In this document: one piece after another, positions 36,940 to 45,374 of the stretch
How positions within the stretch are numbered: the first letter of the stretch is position 1
Layout: every line of letters begins with the position of its first letter
Source of the DNA: Streptomyces sp. NBC_01451
GTDB lineage: Bacteria > Actinomycetota > Actinomycetes > Streptomycetales > Streptomycetaceae
Length of the DNA: 64,000 bases
Reading direction: 5' to 3'
Assembly (NCBI RefSeq): GCF_036227485.1
Contig: NZ_CP109479.1
Coordinates: forward strand, 9,486,001 to 9,550,000
Position numbers and translations under genes: made by a program
The notes under the pieces: generated by a model
Seen by the model: the letters and a program-made list of their open reading frames with translations, nothing else
The model's database searches: none
What the model was told of the DNA's origin: nothing

Positions 36940-37551
36940 GCGTGGGGGAGTATGCGGGTCACCGCGAGCGGGGCGATGGCGTCGATCTTGATGTCGTACG
37001 GGGCGCCCTCCGGTGCGAGGACCCGGGTGAGGCCGATCAGGCCGGCCTTGGCCGTGCTGTAGTTGCTCTTGCTCGTCGAACCCAGTGTGCCGACGATCGA
37101 GGTGGTGTGGACCACACGGCCGTAGCCCTGCTCCCACATGGCGGTCCAGGCGTGCCTGGTCACGTGGAACGCTCTCTTGAGACGCACGTCGACGATCGGG
37201 TCGAGCAGGTCTGGGGCCACGTCGGAGAACGGCCTGTCGTGCAGGATCTCCGCGTTGTTGACGAGGATGTCGACGCGGCCGTAAGTGTCGACCGTGGTAT
37301 GCACGATCCCCTCGCCGCCCTCAGGGGTGGCGACGCTGTGTGTGTCGGCCACTGCCTCGCCACCCTGGTCGCGGATCTCGCAGGCGACGGCCTTGGCCGG
37401 GTCGGCGTCGGCGTCCCCGCCCGTGACGGAGCCGTCGAGGTCGTCGACCCCCAGGCGCGCTGCGGGAGGCCAGCAGCAACGCGTGGTGGCGGCCGAGCCC
37501 GCCCCCGTGCGGTGACGATGGCGACTTGGCCGTTGAACCGGAGGTCTGCAT
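36940..37551 (-). pseudogene. SDR dehydrogenase, frameshifted and truncated
   Basis: A short-chain dehydrogenase of the hydroxysteroid-dehydrogenase-like type in three frames: DLRFNGQVAIVTA, then GLGRHHALLLASR, then VDDLDGSVTGGDADADPAKA. It continues with YGRVDILVNNAEIL, HTTSIVGTLG and NYSTAKAG, the SDR order. At least two frameshifts lie near 37500-37545. The C-terminus is lost after VTRILPHAAERTP, where the convergent TetR gene begins. NNAG has become NNAE and YSASK has become YSTAK. It once followed the ferredoxin gene in the same operon. Confidence 0.75.
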
Positions 37552-37730
37552 GGCGTCTCCCCAGTGGTGGGCATTCGTTTCGGGTCTCATGTGGGAACCT
37601 TGGGGAAGTCAAGCGGCGGCTGTGTCGGCGTGTGCCGCTTGACTCCCGGCCAGTGGCCGCGGTGAGGGCACGTCAGGCGCGCGGGGTCTTCGGTGCCGGC
37701 CGCGGTCGCGAGCACAGCGACCCTGCCGCT

Positions 37731-37928
37731 TCACTCGTCGTTCACGTGGATCGCTGCGGCCGGGCAGACCAGGGCCGACTCGCGGACCGCGTAGTGCTGT
37801 TCTGGTGTCGGCGTCTCGTCCAGCAGAACCACGACGCCGTCGTCGTCGCGTTGGTCGAAGATCTCGGGCGCGAGCAACACGCATTGTCCTGCGGCGACGC
37901 ACTTGTCGGCCTCGACAGTCACCTTCAT
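37731..37928 (-). CDS. Small [3Fe-4S]-type ferredoxin
   Basis: A 65-residue ferredoxin with a single cluster. Cys10, Cys16 and Cys55 lie in DKCVAAGQC and LVCPAAAIH; only three cysteines are present, as in the [3Fe-4S] ferredoxins that serve Streptomyces CYP105-type P450s. The start is ATG 37928 (MKVTVEADK), preceded by GGGAGA. It lies 131 bp after the P450 at 38060-39238 on the same strand and is its natural electron donor; the reductase at 39770-41083 would reduce it. Confidence 0.92.
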   Translation of the reverse strand: MKVTVEADKCVAAGQCVLLAPEIFDQRDDDGVVVLLDETPTPEQHYAVRESALVCPAAAIHVNDE

Positions 37929-38059
37929 CAGATCATCTCCCAAGAAATCGAGGTGGTTGGCTGTCCTCGTCTGGCTCATCGCCCGCGAGGTGTGTGTGGG
38001 GGCCACTGCCCGAGGCGTTGTCGGCCTCGCTGTTCTAGGTCACCGCACGGGCTCTTCTC

Positions 38060-39238
38060 TCACCAGGTCACGGGTAGTTCGTACAGCCCATAGATGGTCG
38101 CGTCGTCCTTGAACTGGAGTTCGTCCGCAGGCACGGCGAGGCGCAGCCCGGGTACGCGCCGGAACAGGGTGTCGAAGACGATCTCCAGTTCCAGCCGGGC
38201 CAGACTCTGGCCGAGGCACTGGTGCGGGCCGTACCCGAACGCGAGATGGTGCCGTGCGCCGCGTTCGACGTCCAGCTCGTCGGGATTGTCGAACACCTCC
38301 GGGTCCCGATTGCCCGTATTGCTCAGCCCGATCACGCCGTCGCCCGCGCGGATGATCACTCCGCCGAACTCGATGTCCTCGGCGGCGACGCGCGGGTTGG
38401 CGAACTCGGCAATGGTGAAGTATCGCAGCAGTTCCTCGACCGCGTTCGGCGTCTTCGCGGGGTCCTCGCGGATGGCGGCGAGGAACTCGGGTTGCTCGAT
38501 GAAGGAGAGCGTGCTCAGCGAGATCATATTCGCGGTCGTCTCGTGTCCCGCGATGAGCAGCACGAACGCCAGGCTCACCAGGTCGTCACGGTTGCTGGTC
38601 TTCTCGAGTTGGCGGCTGAGCAGGTCGTCGCCCGGTTCCTTCTCCTTACGGGCAATCAGTTCGACCAGGTAGGAGCGGAGTTCCGTGATGCAGGCGAAGC
38701 GCTTCTCCATCGGAGCGGTGCGCCGTTGCATCTCGGTCGCCCGGGTCTGGAAGAAGTCGTGGTCGCCGTAGGGGACTCCGAGTAGCTCGCAGATCACCAG
38801 TGACGGCACGGGCAAGGACAGCGCCTGTACGAGGTCGGCCGGGCGCGGGCCGGCGAGCATGGCGTCGATGTGCTCGTCCACGATCTGCTGGACGCGTGGG
38901 CGGAGTGCGTTCATCCGCTTGACAGTGAACTCGCCGACCACCGCCCGGCGAGCGGGACCGTGCTCGGGCGGGTCCAGGCTCAGGATGGAGGTCTTGACGT
39001 TTCCGTGCCGGTGCCCCTGCGCGTTCGTGGTGGGGAAGGTGGGGTGGGTTCGGTCCGAGCTGAACCGTGTGTCGGCCAGCATGGCGCGGATGTCCTCGTG
39101 ACGCGTGAGTACCCAGACCTCGTGGCCGTTGGGCAGCCGCACCTTCGAGACGGGCGCCTGCTCACGCAGCCGGAGATGCTCCTCCGGCGGCGCGTAGGGG
39201 CACGTCCTGGTGACGGGGATTTCGGTGGGAGTGGTCAT
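38060..39238 (-). CDS. Cytochrome P450 (CYP105-like), module 2
   Basis: A 392-residue P450 starting at ATG 39238 (MTTPTEIPVTRTCPYAPPEE), which gives the usual length and N-terminus. It has LSLDPPEHGPARRAV in the B-C region, LLIAGHETTANM in the I-helix, VEELLRY for ExxR and FGYGPHQCLGQSLAR around the heme cysteine, all typical of CYP105. It is followed by a [3Fe-4S] ferredoxin gene and preceded, beyond its promoter, by a ferredoxin reductase gene. The operators at 39676-39752 place it under TetR control like module 1. Substrate unknown. Confidence 0.92.
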   Translation of the reverse strand: MTTPTEIPVTRTCPYAPPEEHLRLREQAPVSKVRLPNGHEVWVLTRHEDIRAMLADTRFSSDRTHPTFPTTNAQGHRHGNVKTSILSLDPPEHGPARRAVVGEFTVKRMNALRPRVQQIVDEHIDAMLAGPRPADLVQALSLPVPSLVICELLGVPYGDHDFFQTRATEMQRRTAPMEKRFACITELRSYLVELIARKEKEPGDDLLSRQLEKTSNRDDLVSLAFVLLIAGHETTANMISLSTLSFIEQPEFLAAIREDPAKTPNAVEELLRYFTIAEFANPRVAAEDIEFGGVIIRAGDGVIGLSNTGNRDPEVFDNPDELDVERGARHHLAFGYGPHQCLGQSLARLELEIVFDTLFRRVPGLRLAVPADELQFKDDATIYGLYELPVTW

Positions 39239-39367
39239 GTGGTGTTCCGATCTCGTGTGCTGTCTGCGGACGGACTTCGGGCGGTGTCGGGCGGTTCGGT
39301 TCACCACAGTGGCGACGGGCGCCGCGCGAGCCCGGTCGGTGGACATGGTGGTGGGGTGGGGGGTGCC

Positions 39368-39580
39368 TCGCCCGTGGGCTTCTCGGCCACGGGCGAGGAG
39401 GTCGAGCGCGTCGGCGTGCTGCTCGGCTTGGTCAGCGGGCCGGTGCGGCAGAGCGCGTCTGCGCGCCGGGCGCGTCGCGCGACAGGTCGCGAATGACTCG
39501 TACGCGCCCCGGACCGTCGCATCCACCTCGTCCGACCCCGTCGGCGGAATCTCCGAGTCCGCCGGGCCGGTCGCAGTCAT
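39368..39580 (-). pseudogene. Aldehyde dehydrogenase N-terminal remnant, module 2
   Basis: From ATG 39580 the frame reads MTATGPADSE, then SDEVDATVRGAYESF and ATRPARRRALPHRPADQAEQ. This is the first helical region of aldehyde dehydrogenases (ATVRAA...ATxPARRRALLHRAADLIEQH). The rest of the enzyme is absent, and the frame runs on without homology into the P450 start. Confidence 0.55.
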
Positions 39581-39675
39581 GGCCGCTTTCCACGCCGATG
39601 GTCATCGGATTGGTTGGTTCGACGCCCGGACCGAACCGGACTGCTTGTTCGGCACTTCGATGATATCGGCGATCT

Positions 39676-39688
39676 GGACAAGCTGTCC
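39676..39688. promoter_or_regulatory. TetR operator O1, module 2
   Basis: GGACA-AGC-TGTCC, extended by one base pair on each side (TGGACA...TGTCCA), upstream of the second P450 unit. It matches the operator at 36210-36222. Confidence 0.65.
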
Positions 39689-39739
39689 ATTTAATTGGCG
39701 AATTGGCTAACAGGTAGAGCTAGAGTCTCTTCAGTAAAT

Positions 39740-39752
39740 GGATAAGTCGTCC
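39740..39752. promoter_or_regulatory. TetR operator O2 (degenerate), module 2
   Basis: GGATA-AGT-CGTCC, two mismatches from the palindrome, centred 64 bp from O1, the same spacing as in module 1. Confidence 0.45.
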
Positions 39753-39766
39753 GTATTGGCGAAATT

Positions 39767-39826
39767 TCGTTACGGTAGGCCGGGAGCCGGGACACTCGGC
39801 GCACCCGGGAGGCGATCCTGGAGGTG
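39767..39826 (+). pseudogene. TetR N-terminal relic
   Basis: One frame reads AGSRDTRRTREAILEV, which matches RRDARRNREAILDA of the intact TetR gene at 36301. The DNA aligns with that gene's first codons, but the start codon ATG is replaced by TTC, a short deletion shifts the frame, and nothing remains beyond. The end of the minus-strand reductase gene runs through it. Confidence 0.6.
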
Positions 39827-41083
39827 AGCGGGGAGCCGCCGAGAGGCGCGGGTGGGGGCGGTGGTATCGGTGTGCGTGAGTGCCACGTCGTCGCTACGAC
39901 CGGGCGAGATGGCTTCGATGAGGGCGTGGGTGACGTCCAGTCGTCGCAGGCGGGTCTGCTTGGGCATGTTCCAGCCGAGCAGGCCGGTGACCGTTCCGCC
40001 CCGGAGGTAGTGGGCGACAAAGCGGCGATGTCCGAAGTCGCCCTCGACGACGTCTACCTCCGCGTCGGCCGACGGGACTCCGTGCACTTGGAGCCTGGCG
40101 TCGTACTGGTCTGTCCAGAAGTACGGCACGGGCCGGTAGGGCACGTCCGCGCCGAGGATGTTCTGCGCGACGACTCCGGCCTGTTCGGTGGCGTTGGTGC
40201 GGTTCTCCAGGCGCATCGTGGTGCCGAGGCGGTCGTGGTGCCAGCGGGCGACGTCCCCGACGGCGTAGACGCCGTCCGCGGCGCGGCAGTGGGAGTCGCA
40301 GACGAGGCCGTCGTTCAGTGTCAGTCCGCTGCCATCCAGCCAGTTGGTCGCCGGGGCGGCTCCGATGGCGACCACGACCGTGTCGGCCGGCAGTACGTCG
40401 CCGGTCACCAGCCGTATGCCGGTCACCCGCCCGTCTCGGGAGGTGAGCTCCGCGACGCCCGAGCCGAGCCGCAGGTGCACCCCGTGTTCGGTGTGCAGGT
40501 CGGCGAGCAGACCTGCGACCACGGGACCGACCTGCCCTGCCATCGGGGCGGACAGGGGGCCTACGAGGGTGACGGCGACGCCCAGCGTCCGTGCGGTGGC
40601 GGCGATCTCGCAGCCGAGTACTCCCTCTCCCACCACGACCAGGCGAGAGGACGCCCGCAGGCTCGCCCGCAGCGCCAGGGCGTCGTTCAGGGTGCGCAGC
40701 ACGTGAACACCGGTCAGCCCGTCCTGTCCCGGCAATCTCCTGGGCAGTGCTCCCGTGGCGACCACCACGGCATCGGCCCGCAGGAGACGTCCGGACGCGG
40801 TATGGACGGTGCGTGTGTCCGGCTCCAGGGCCGTGGCCGGATCTCCGAGTATGAACTCCGCTTCCAGCGCCTTGAGCGCGGACTCGGGGCGCAGCTGGAT
40901 CCGGTCCGGGAACCAGGAGCCGGAGAGGACCTGCTTGGACAGCGGGGGCCGGTCGTACGGCAGGTGCGGTTCTTCTCCGAGCACGGTGAGTCTGCCCCGG
41001 TAGCCGTGGCGCCGCAGCGCCTCCGCGGTGGCGAGTCCGGCGGCGCAGGCGCCGACGACCAGCACGTGGTTTGGCGGATACAT
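39770..41083 (-). CDS. Ferredoxin reductase (FAD-dependent)
   Basis: A 437-residue NAD(P)H:ferredoxin reductase of the putidaredoxin-reductase type. The FAD-binding dinucleotide fold begins VLVVGACAAGLATAEAL (residues 7-23), RPPLSKQVLSG is the conserved substrate-loop motif, the NAD(P) fold is LVVVGEGVLGCEIAATA, and GVYAVGDVARW is the second FAD motif. The C-terminus is about 30 residues longer than usual because it reads through the antisense of the decayed TetR gene (PTRASRRLPAHL onward). It likely supplies electrons to the ferredoxin at 37731 and the P450s on this strand. Confidence 0.9.
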   Translation of the reverse strand: MYPPNHVLVVGACAAGLATAEALRRHGYRGRLTVLGEEPHLPYDRPPLSKQVLSGSWFPDRIQLRPESALKALEAEFILGDPATALEPDTRTVHTASGRLLRADAVVVATGALPRRLPGQDGLTGVHVLRTLNDALALRASLRASSRLVVVGEGVLGCEIAATARTLGVAVTLVGPLSAPMAGQVGPVVAGLLADLHTEHGVHLRLGSGVAELTSRDGRVTGIRLVTGDVLPADTVVVAIGAAPATNWLDGSGLTLNDGLVCDSHCRAADGVYAVGDVARWHHDRLGTTMRLENRTNATEQAGVVAQNILGADVPYRPVPYFWTDQYDARLQVHGVPSADAEVDVVEGDFGHRRFVAHYLRGGTVTGLLGWNMPKQTRLRRLDVTHALIEAISPGRSDDVALTHTDTTAPTRASRRLPAHLQDRLPGAPSVPAPGLP

Positions 41084-41271
41084 GTCTGTCGTCCAGTTCG
41101 TGTGGGGGCCGGGCGGACGTCGGCCGCTTCGTTGACTGTTGCGGAGAGTGCCGCGGGCCTGGGAGCGAGAGTCGGGAACCGACGGCGGTTGCGGTCGGGC
41201 ACGCCTCTCAGGGAGCCTGGGGATGGCGGGGCCCAGCCCCGGAGGAACGGTTTGTGACGGGGCGGAGCCCG

Positions 41272-41965
41272 TCAGATGCCCGGTACGCGCAGGAGCTTGT
41301 CGGCCACTGCCTTGGGCTCGCTGATCATCTGGTCATGGCCGGTGCCGATGTCCCGGAAGCGGACGGCCTCACGGATTTCGGCGGCGCCGGGGTCGTTCAG
41401 TCGGCGGTCCAGCCGGACAGTGCGGGGTTGTGGCCTCGCGGTATCGCCCGGAGCGCTGCCTCGTGCTCAGGGCGCAGCTTCTGGTCGAAGCACAGGAAAG
41501 GGCGGGGGTGAGCTTCGGTGTCATCCAGGCGACGTCGTCGGGCTCGATGACGCCGTGGTGAGGGGTCCGTTCGTCGTCGAGGTGGCGGACGAGCCCGACG
41601 CCGTCGACCACCTGGGCCTCGGCCCGGCTGGTCACCATCGACTGAGCGGCGGCGTCGGCGAGGCTCATGCCGTTCCAGGGTGCCGCTGCGTCGAGATGGG
41701 CGAGGTGCTTGATGCGGTCGGCGGCGCGGGCGGCGATGGAGGTGATGACCATGCCGCCGTAGCGGTGGCCCCCCAGGACCACGTCGTGCAGGACCTGGAT
41801 GATGCCGTTGACGCGGAGGTCGAAGTCGAGGTCGATGTCGGGGCTGAGCAGATGGGACTGCTCGGCGAGGCCGGTCGAGGTGCGGGCCGTGCGTCCGGCC
41901 GTCTGTAGGAGAGGTGTGACGTCCTGGTGGCATAAGCCGCCGTGGACGAGGACGTACGTGGTCAT
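41272..41965 (-). pseudogene. Alpha/beta hydrolase, decayed
   Basis: A gene of the MTTYVLVHGG esterase type. The frame has SHLLSPDIDLDFDLRVNGII and LHDVVLGGHRYGGMVITSIA; the nucleophile elbow GHSYGG has become GHRYGG, so the catalytic serine is lost. Frameshifts near 41410-41520 separate RPFLCFDQKLRPEHE and IGTGHDQMISEPKAVADKLL, the last holding the catalytic His. The start at 41965 keeps its initiation codon. The palindrome at 42112-42133 upstream links it to the TetR regulator at 44227. Confidence 0.75.
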
Positions 41966-42111
41966 CGCCTTGTCTTTCCGTCTGTTTGCCGGTGGGGGTG
42001 CGGACGGGTGGTCACCGTCGACGGGGACGGAAGGGAGTGCGGCACGTGGGTTCGGGTGAGCGGCCGCGGCCCATCGGGGGATGGTGTCCTGAAGGCCGCA
42101 CGGACACAATA

Positions 42112-42133
42112 TTAAATCACTCATGTGATTTAA
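42112..42133. promoter_or_regulatory. TetR-type operator upstream of the decayed hydrolase
   Basis: A perfect palindrome TTAAATCAC-TCAT-GTGATTTAA, 22 bp, strikingly AT-rich. It agrees at 17 of 22 positions with the operator of the DHA2 exporter (43988-44009). Confidence 0.65.
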
Positions 42134-42451
42134 ATAAGAGGGGGCGTTTTTCTCGTCGGTCGTGTTGGGCCCCGTGCCGTTGGAGTGTCGACCAGATGTC
42201 GTCGGTCAGCGGTGGCGCCGACCGCGGTGCGGGTCTGCTCGATCTCCTTGACGGCTGAGGTCGCATCCTCGGCGTCGAGGATGGCGGCGAAGACCCTCGC
42301 CCCTCCGTCGGGAAGGCCAGGGCGGTGGCGAGGTGAGGTGGGGGCGTCGAGTCCGTGTGCTGTCGGCGTGTGGGGGTGTCGAGGTGATGCACCTGGGCAG
42401 GGGCCGGGCTGACGGGCTGTTCGTCCCATGTGGTGGGTGTTTCAGGTGCCC
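42134..42451. other. Region downstream of the DHA2 exporter
   Basis: 318 bp without an intact gene. A minus-strand frame has a coding-like stretch (RVFAAILDAEDATSAVKEIE), probably the end of a lost gene that I cannot name. Confidence 0.35.
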
Positions 42452-43945
42452 TCACGTCTTGGGAACGGTACCGTTCATCGGAACGGCCGAGCCTGTGATG
42501 CTGTGCCGGGTCGGCTCCACGGTGATGGGTTGCGAGCGACGCGGGATGAAGGCGGCGACGGCCAGGGAGACCAGGGCGGCTGCGCCGCCGATGGCCATGA
42601 CCAGCTTGAAGCCGTTCTCGGAGGGCAGTGCCTGGCCGACGAAGTCGGTCGTCATGCCGGTGAGGACGACGCCGGCGACGGCGCTGGCGACAGACGAACC
42701 GATGGCCCGCATCAAGGTGTTGAGGCTGTTGGCGGCGGCCGTGTCGGACGTGTCGACGGCGTCCATGATGAGCGCGGGCATCGCTCCGTAGGCGAAGCCG
42801 ATGCCAGCGCCGATGATGCAGGAGATGACGATGAGCTGCCAGACCTCGGACATCATGACGAGACTCAGGCCGTAGCCGCAGGCGACGATCACGGCACCGA
42901 TCATCAGCGTGGTCTTCGGGCCCCGGGTCTTGGTGATGGCCGCGGACGCCGATGCGATGAGGATCAGCATCAGACCCTGGGGAGCCAGGACCAGGCCCGC
43001 GGTCAGCATGGACCGGCCCAGGCCGTACCCCGTCTGGGTCGGCATCTGTAGCAGCTGAGGCATGACCAGGGAAGTGGCGAACATCGAGAAGCCGAAGGTG
43101 ATCGAGGCGATGTTGGTCAGCAGGACCTGGCGGCGGGCGGTGGTACGCAGGTCGACCAGCGGCTGACTGACGCGCAGTTCGAACAAGCCCCACAGGGCCA
43201 GGACGACCACGGCGGTGGTGAACAGGCCGAGCGTGGTGCTGCTGCTCCACTCCCAGTCACCTCCCTTGGAGATCGCCAGCATCAGACAGACGAGTCCGGC
43301 CGCGAGGCCGGCGCCACCCACCAGGTCGAACCGTCCGCCGGTGCGGACCTCTGACTCCGGGACGACCAGCAGGACGAGGGCGAGCCCGATGGCTCCCAGG
43401 CTGAACGAGGTCCAGAACAGAGCGTGCCAGTCGAAGTTGTCGGCGATGACGGCGGCGAGCGGCAGTCCGAGCGCGGCGCCGACGCCGATCGAGGCGCTCA
43501 TGACGGCGGTGGCGGTGGTGAGCTTCTCCGCCGGCAGTTCGTCGCGCATGAGGCTGAGGCCCAGCGGCACGACGCCGGCCGACAGGCCCTGCAGCGCGCG
43601 CCCGACGACCATGGGGGGCAGGGAGTCGGAGACCGCGCACAGTACGGAGCCGGCCAGCAGCAGGGCGGTGCTGAGCACCAGCATGCGGCGTTTGCCGTAC
43701 ATGTCGCCGAGGCGGCCCGCAATCGGGGTGGCGACCGAGGCGGCCAGCAGAGTGGCGGTGACCGCCCAGGTGGCGTCCGAGGCTGAGGCGTGCAGCAGTG
43801 TCGGCAGCTTGGGGACGATCGGGATCACCAGGGTCTGCGTCGCTGCGATCACGATCCCGGCGAAGGCCAGCACCGCCGTAATGACGTTGGGGTTCGGCGG
43901 AAGCGACTTCCCGCTGTTGGCGGGCTGGGCGAGGAGATCGGGCAT
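42452..43945 (-). CDS. DHA2-family (14-TMS) drug exporter
   Basis: A 497-residue major facilitator of the EmrB/QacA type with about 14 hydrophobic segments. Motifs are GRLGDMYGKRRMLVLSTALL (loop 2-3) and VVGRALQGLSAGVVPLGLSL (helix 5 antiporter motif C region). It exports cationic or hydrophobic drugs by proton antiport. It is divergent from a TetR gene at 44227, with a 22-bp palindrome 43 bp before its start, so induction by its substrate is likely. Confidence 0.92.
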   Translation of the reverse strand: MPDLLAQPANSGKSLPPNPNVITAVLAFAGIVIAATQTLVIPIVPKLPTLLHASASDATWAVTATLLAASVATPIAGRLGDMYGKRRMLVLSTALLLAGSVLCAVSDSLPPMVVGRALQGLSAGVVPLGLSLMRDELPAEKLTTATAVMSASIGVGAALGLPLAAVIADNFDWHALFWTSFSLGAIGLALVLLVVPESEVRTGGRFDLVGGAGLAAGLVCLMLAISKGGDWEWSSSTTLGLFTTAVVVLALWGLFELRVSQPLVDLRTTARRQVLLTNIASITFGFSMFATSLVMPQLLQMPTQTGYGLGRSMLTAGLVLAPQGLMLILIASASAAITKTRGPKTTLMIGAVIVACGYGLSLVMMSEVWQLIVISCIIGAGIGFAYGAMPALIMDAVDTSDTAAANSLNTLMRAIGSSVASAVAGVVLTGMTTDFVGQALPSENGFKLVMAIGGAAALVSLAVAAFIPRRSQPITVEPTRHSITGSAVPMNGTVPKT

Positions 43946-43987
43946 GACGGACGGCCTCCGGGTGGAGTCTGCGGCGAGCAGAATGTA

Positions 43988-44009
43988 TTAACTCAATCGA
44001 GTGAGTTAA
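43988..44009. promoter_or_regulatory. Operator of the DHA2 exporter
   Basis: TTAACTCA-ATCGAG-TGAGTTAA, a 22-bp palindrome between the divergent exporter and TetR genes. It shares its outer half-sites with 42112-42133. Confidence 0.7.
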
Positions 44010-44226
44010 ATGGACTGTAGCAGGGCTCCACCGGGAGGGTCGTGTCCTCGGACCGGAGCACGGACCGGCAACGGTCGCCCTGCGCGTGGCGGGTCCCCTC
44101 GGCGGACCGGTCGTCGATCCGCCGGTCATTAGACTTCCGGTCTGCCCTCGCTCCGTGAGGGGCTTGCGTGGGCTTTGAGGGACCGGTCGTCGCAGGGTGC
44201 TCCATGGTCCCGATGAGGTGGTGAAC

Positions 44227-44868
44227 GTGTCCGGCAGGAGGGTGCGTGCGGAGCAGATCGAGGCGACCCGGGGGGCCATCCTGGACGCGGCGGAGCGGTT
44301 GTTCGCCGAGCTCGGCGTGCACACGGTCTCCAACCGTCAGATCGCCATCGCCGCGGAGCAGGGCAATACCGGTGCCGTCGGCTACCACTTCGGCACGAAA
44401 GCCGACCTGGTCCGCGCCATCGCCCACCGGCACATGGCCGCCATCGAGGAGATCCGCGACCGCATGACGGTCGAGACCGGCGACCTCACCAGCACTCGGC
44501 ACTGGGCGGCGAACATGGTGCGACCGATCACCGAGCACCTGGCCAGCCTGGGGGTACCCACGTGGTTCGCCCGGTTCAATGCCCAGGTGTCGGCCGATCC
44601 CGGCCTGTTCGAGATCGTGACCCAGGACTCCCTGCTGCTTTCGATGACGCAGGAGCTGAAGAATGCCCTCGACCGGCTCCTCCCCGATGTGGCGCCTGAG
44701 GTCATCGCCGTACGCGTGCTCATGACGCGGCATCTGCTGGTGCAGATGTGCGTCGAGACGGAACGGGCCCTTGCGGAGGGCTCCAGCCTGGCCCGCCTCA
44801 ACTGGAACGACACAGCGGACGACCTGATCGACGTGATCGTCGCACTGCTGGAGGCGCCCGCACGCTGA
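44227..44868 (+). CDS. TetR-family regulator of the DHA2 exporter
   Basis: A 213-residue TetR regulator. Three closely spaced GTG codons (44218, 44221, 44227) and one at 44197 are possible starts; I prefer 44227 (VSGRRVRAEQIEATRGAI) because GAGG lies eight nt upstream. The helix-turn-helix is near residues 28-60 (TVSNRQIAIAAEQGNTGAVG, then YHFGTKADLV). The C-terminal domain contains WFARFNAQVSADPGLF. It is divergent from the DHA2 exporter gene and is the likely reader of the two related 22-bp palindromes at 43988 and 42112. Confidence 0.87.
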   Translation: MSGRRVRAEQIEATRGAILDAAERLFAELGVHTVSNRQIAIAAEQGNTGAVGYHFGTKADLVRAIAHRHMAAIEEIRDRMTVETGDLTSTRHWAANMVRPITEHLASLGVPTWFARFNAQVSADPGLFEIVTQDSLLLSMTQELKNALDRLLPDVAPEVIAVRVLMTRHLLVQMCVETERALAEGSSLARLNWNDTADDLIDVIVALLEAPAR

Positions 44869-45139
44869 AGACCACCCGCCTTCTCGCGCGCATCGCCGCA
44901 GCCTGGCAGGTCTGCGCTCTCGTTGCCGTGGATCGGTGAAATCGCACCCCCGGCACATGCTCGACGCGTCGGCGCAACGGAAAACAGCGGCAGGCGATGC
45001 AGGTCTTCCGTCGTTTCGGACCGGATACGAGTGCGGGGGCAGTCCAGGGCATCCTCGCTGTCGCCGCGGACAGCCAGCCAGGCCCCGTCAACCTGAGCAA
45101 TTCCGACGAGACCACGGTCTTGGCATACGTGGCCGAGCC
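44869..45139. other. No recognisable gene
   Basis: 271 bp downstream of the TetR gene. Minus-strand frames such as LAVRGDSEDALDCPRTRIRS look coding-like but match no family I know. Probable debris. Confidence 0.35.
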
Positions 45140-45243
45140 GCCCGGCACACGACCTCGACGCCCGGATGCTCGCGAAGCCATGCTGGGGTGCTGCCCGCAC
45201 CGGTGTCGAGCGTGAAGGCGGTGGCGCCGTAACCAGCCGAGAC
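45140..45243 (-). pseudogene. Fused debris: carbohydrate-binding domain fragment and ISL3-like transposase fragment
   Basis: The frame SAGYGATAFTLDTGAGST is about 90 percent identical in DNA (52 of 57 bases by eye) to the end of the GH29 gene near 33837-33893. It then continues AWLREHPGVEVVCR and, in another frame, GSATYAK, which is the core of ISL3-type transposases. Two unrelated gene fragments are joined here. Confidence 0.5.
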
Positions 45244-45374
45244 CCAACAGGCCGGCCTGCCCGTCCAAAACGGTGATGCCAGCGCGCGAGCGCGCTGATG
45301 GCCCGTCCGCCGTGCCGAGTGGATGCGTGGTTCCACGGCTCCGGGAGCGCGCTGTTCCCAGACCGGGATTCTGG

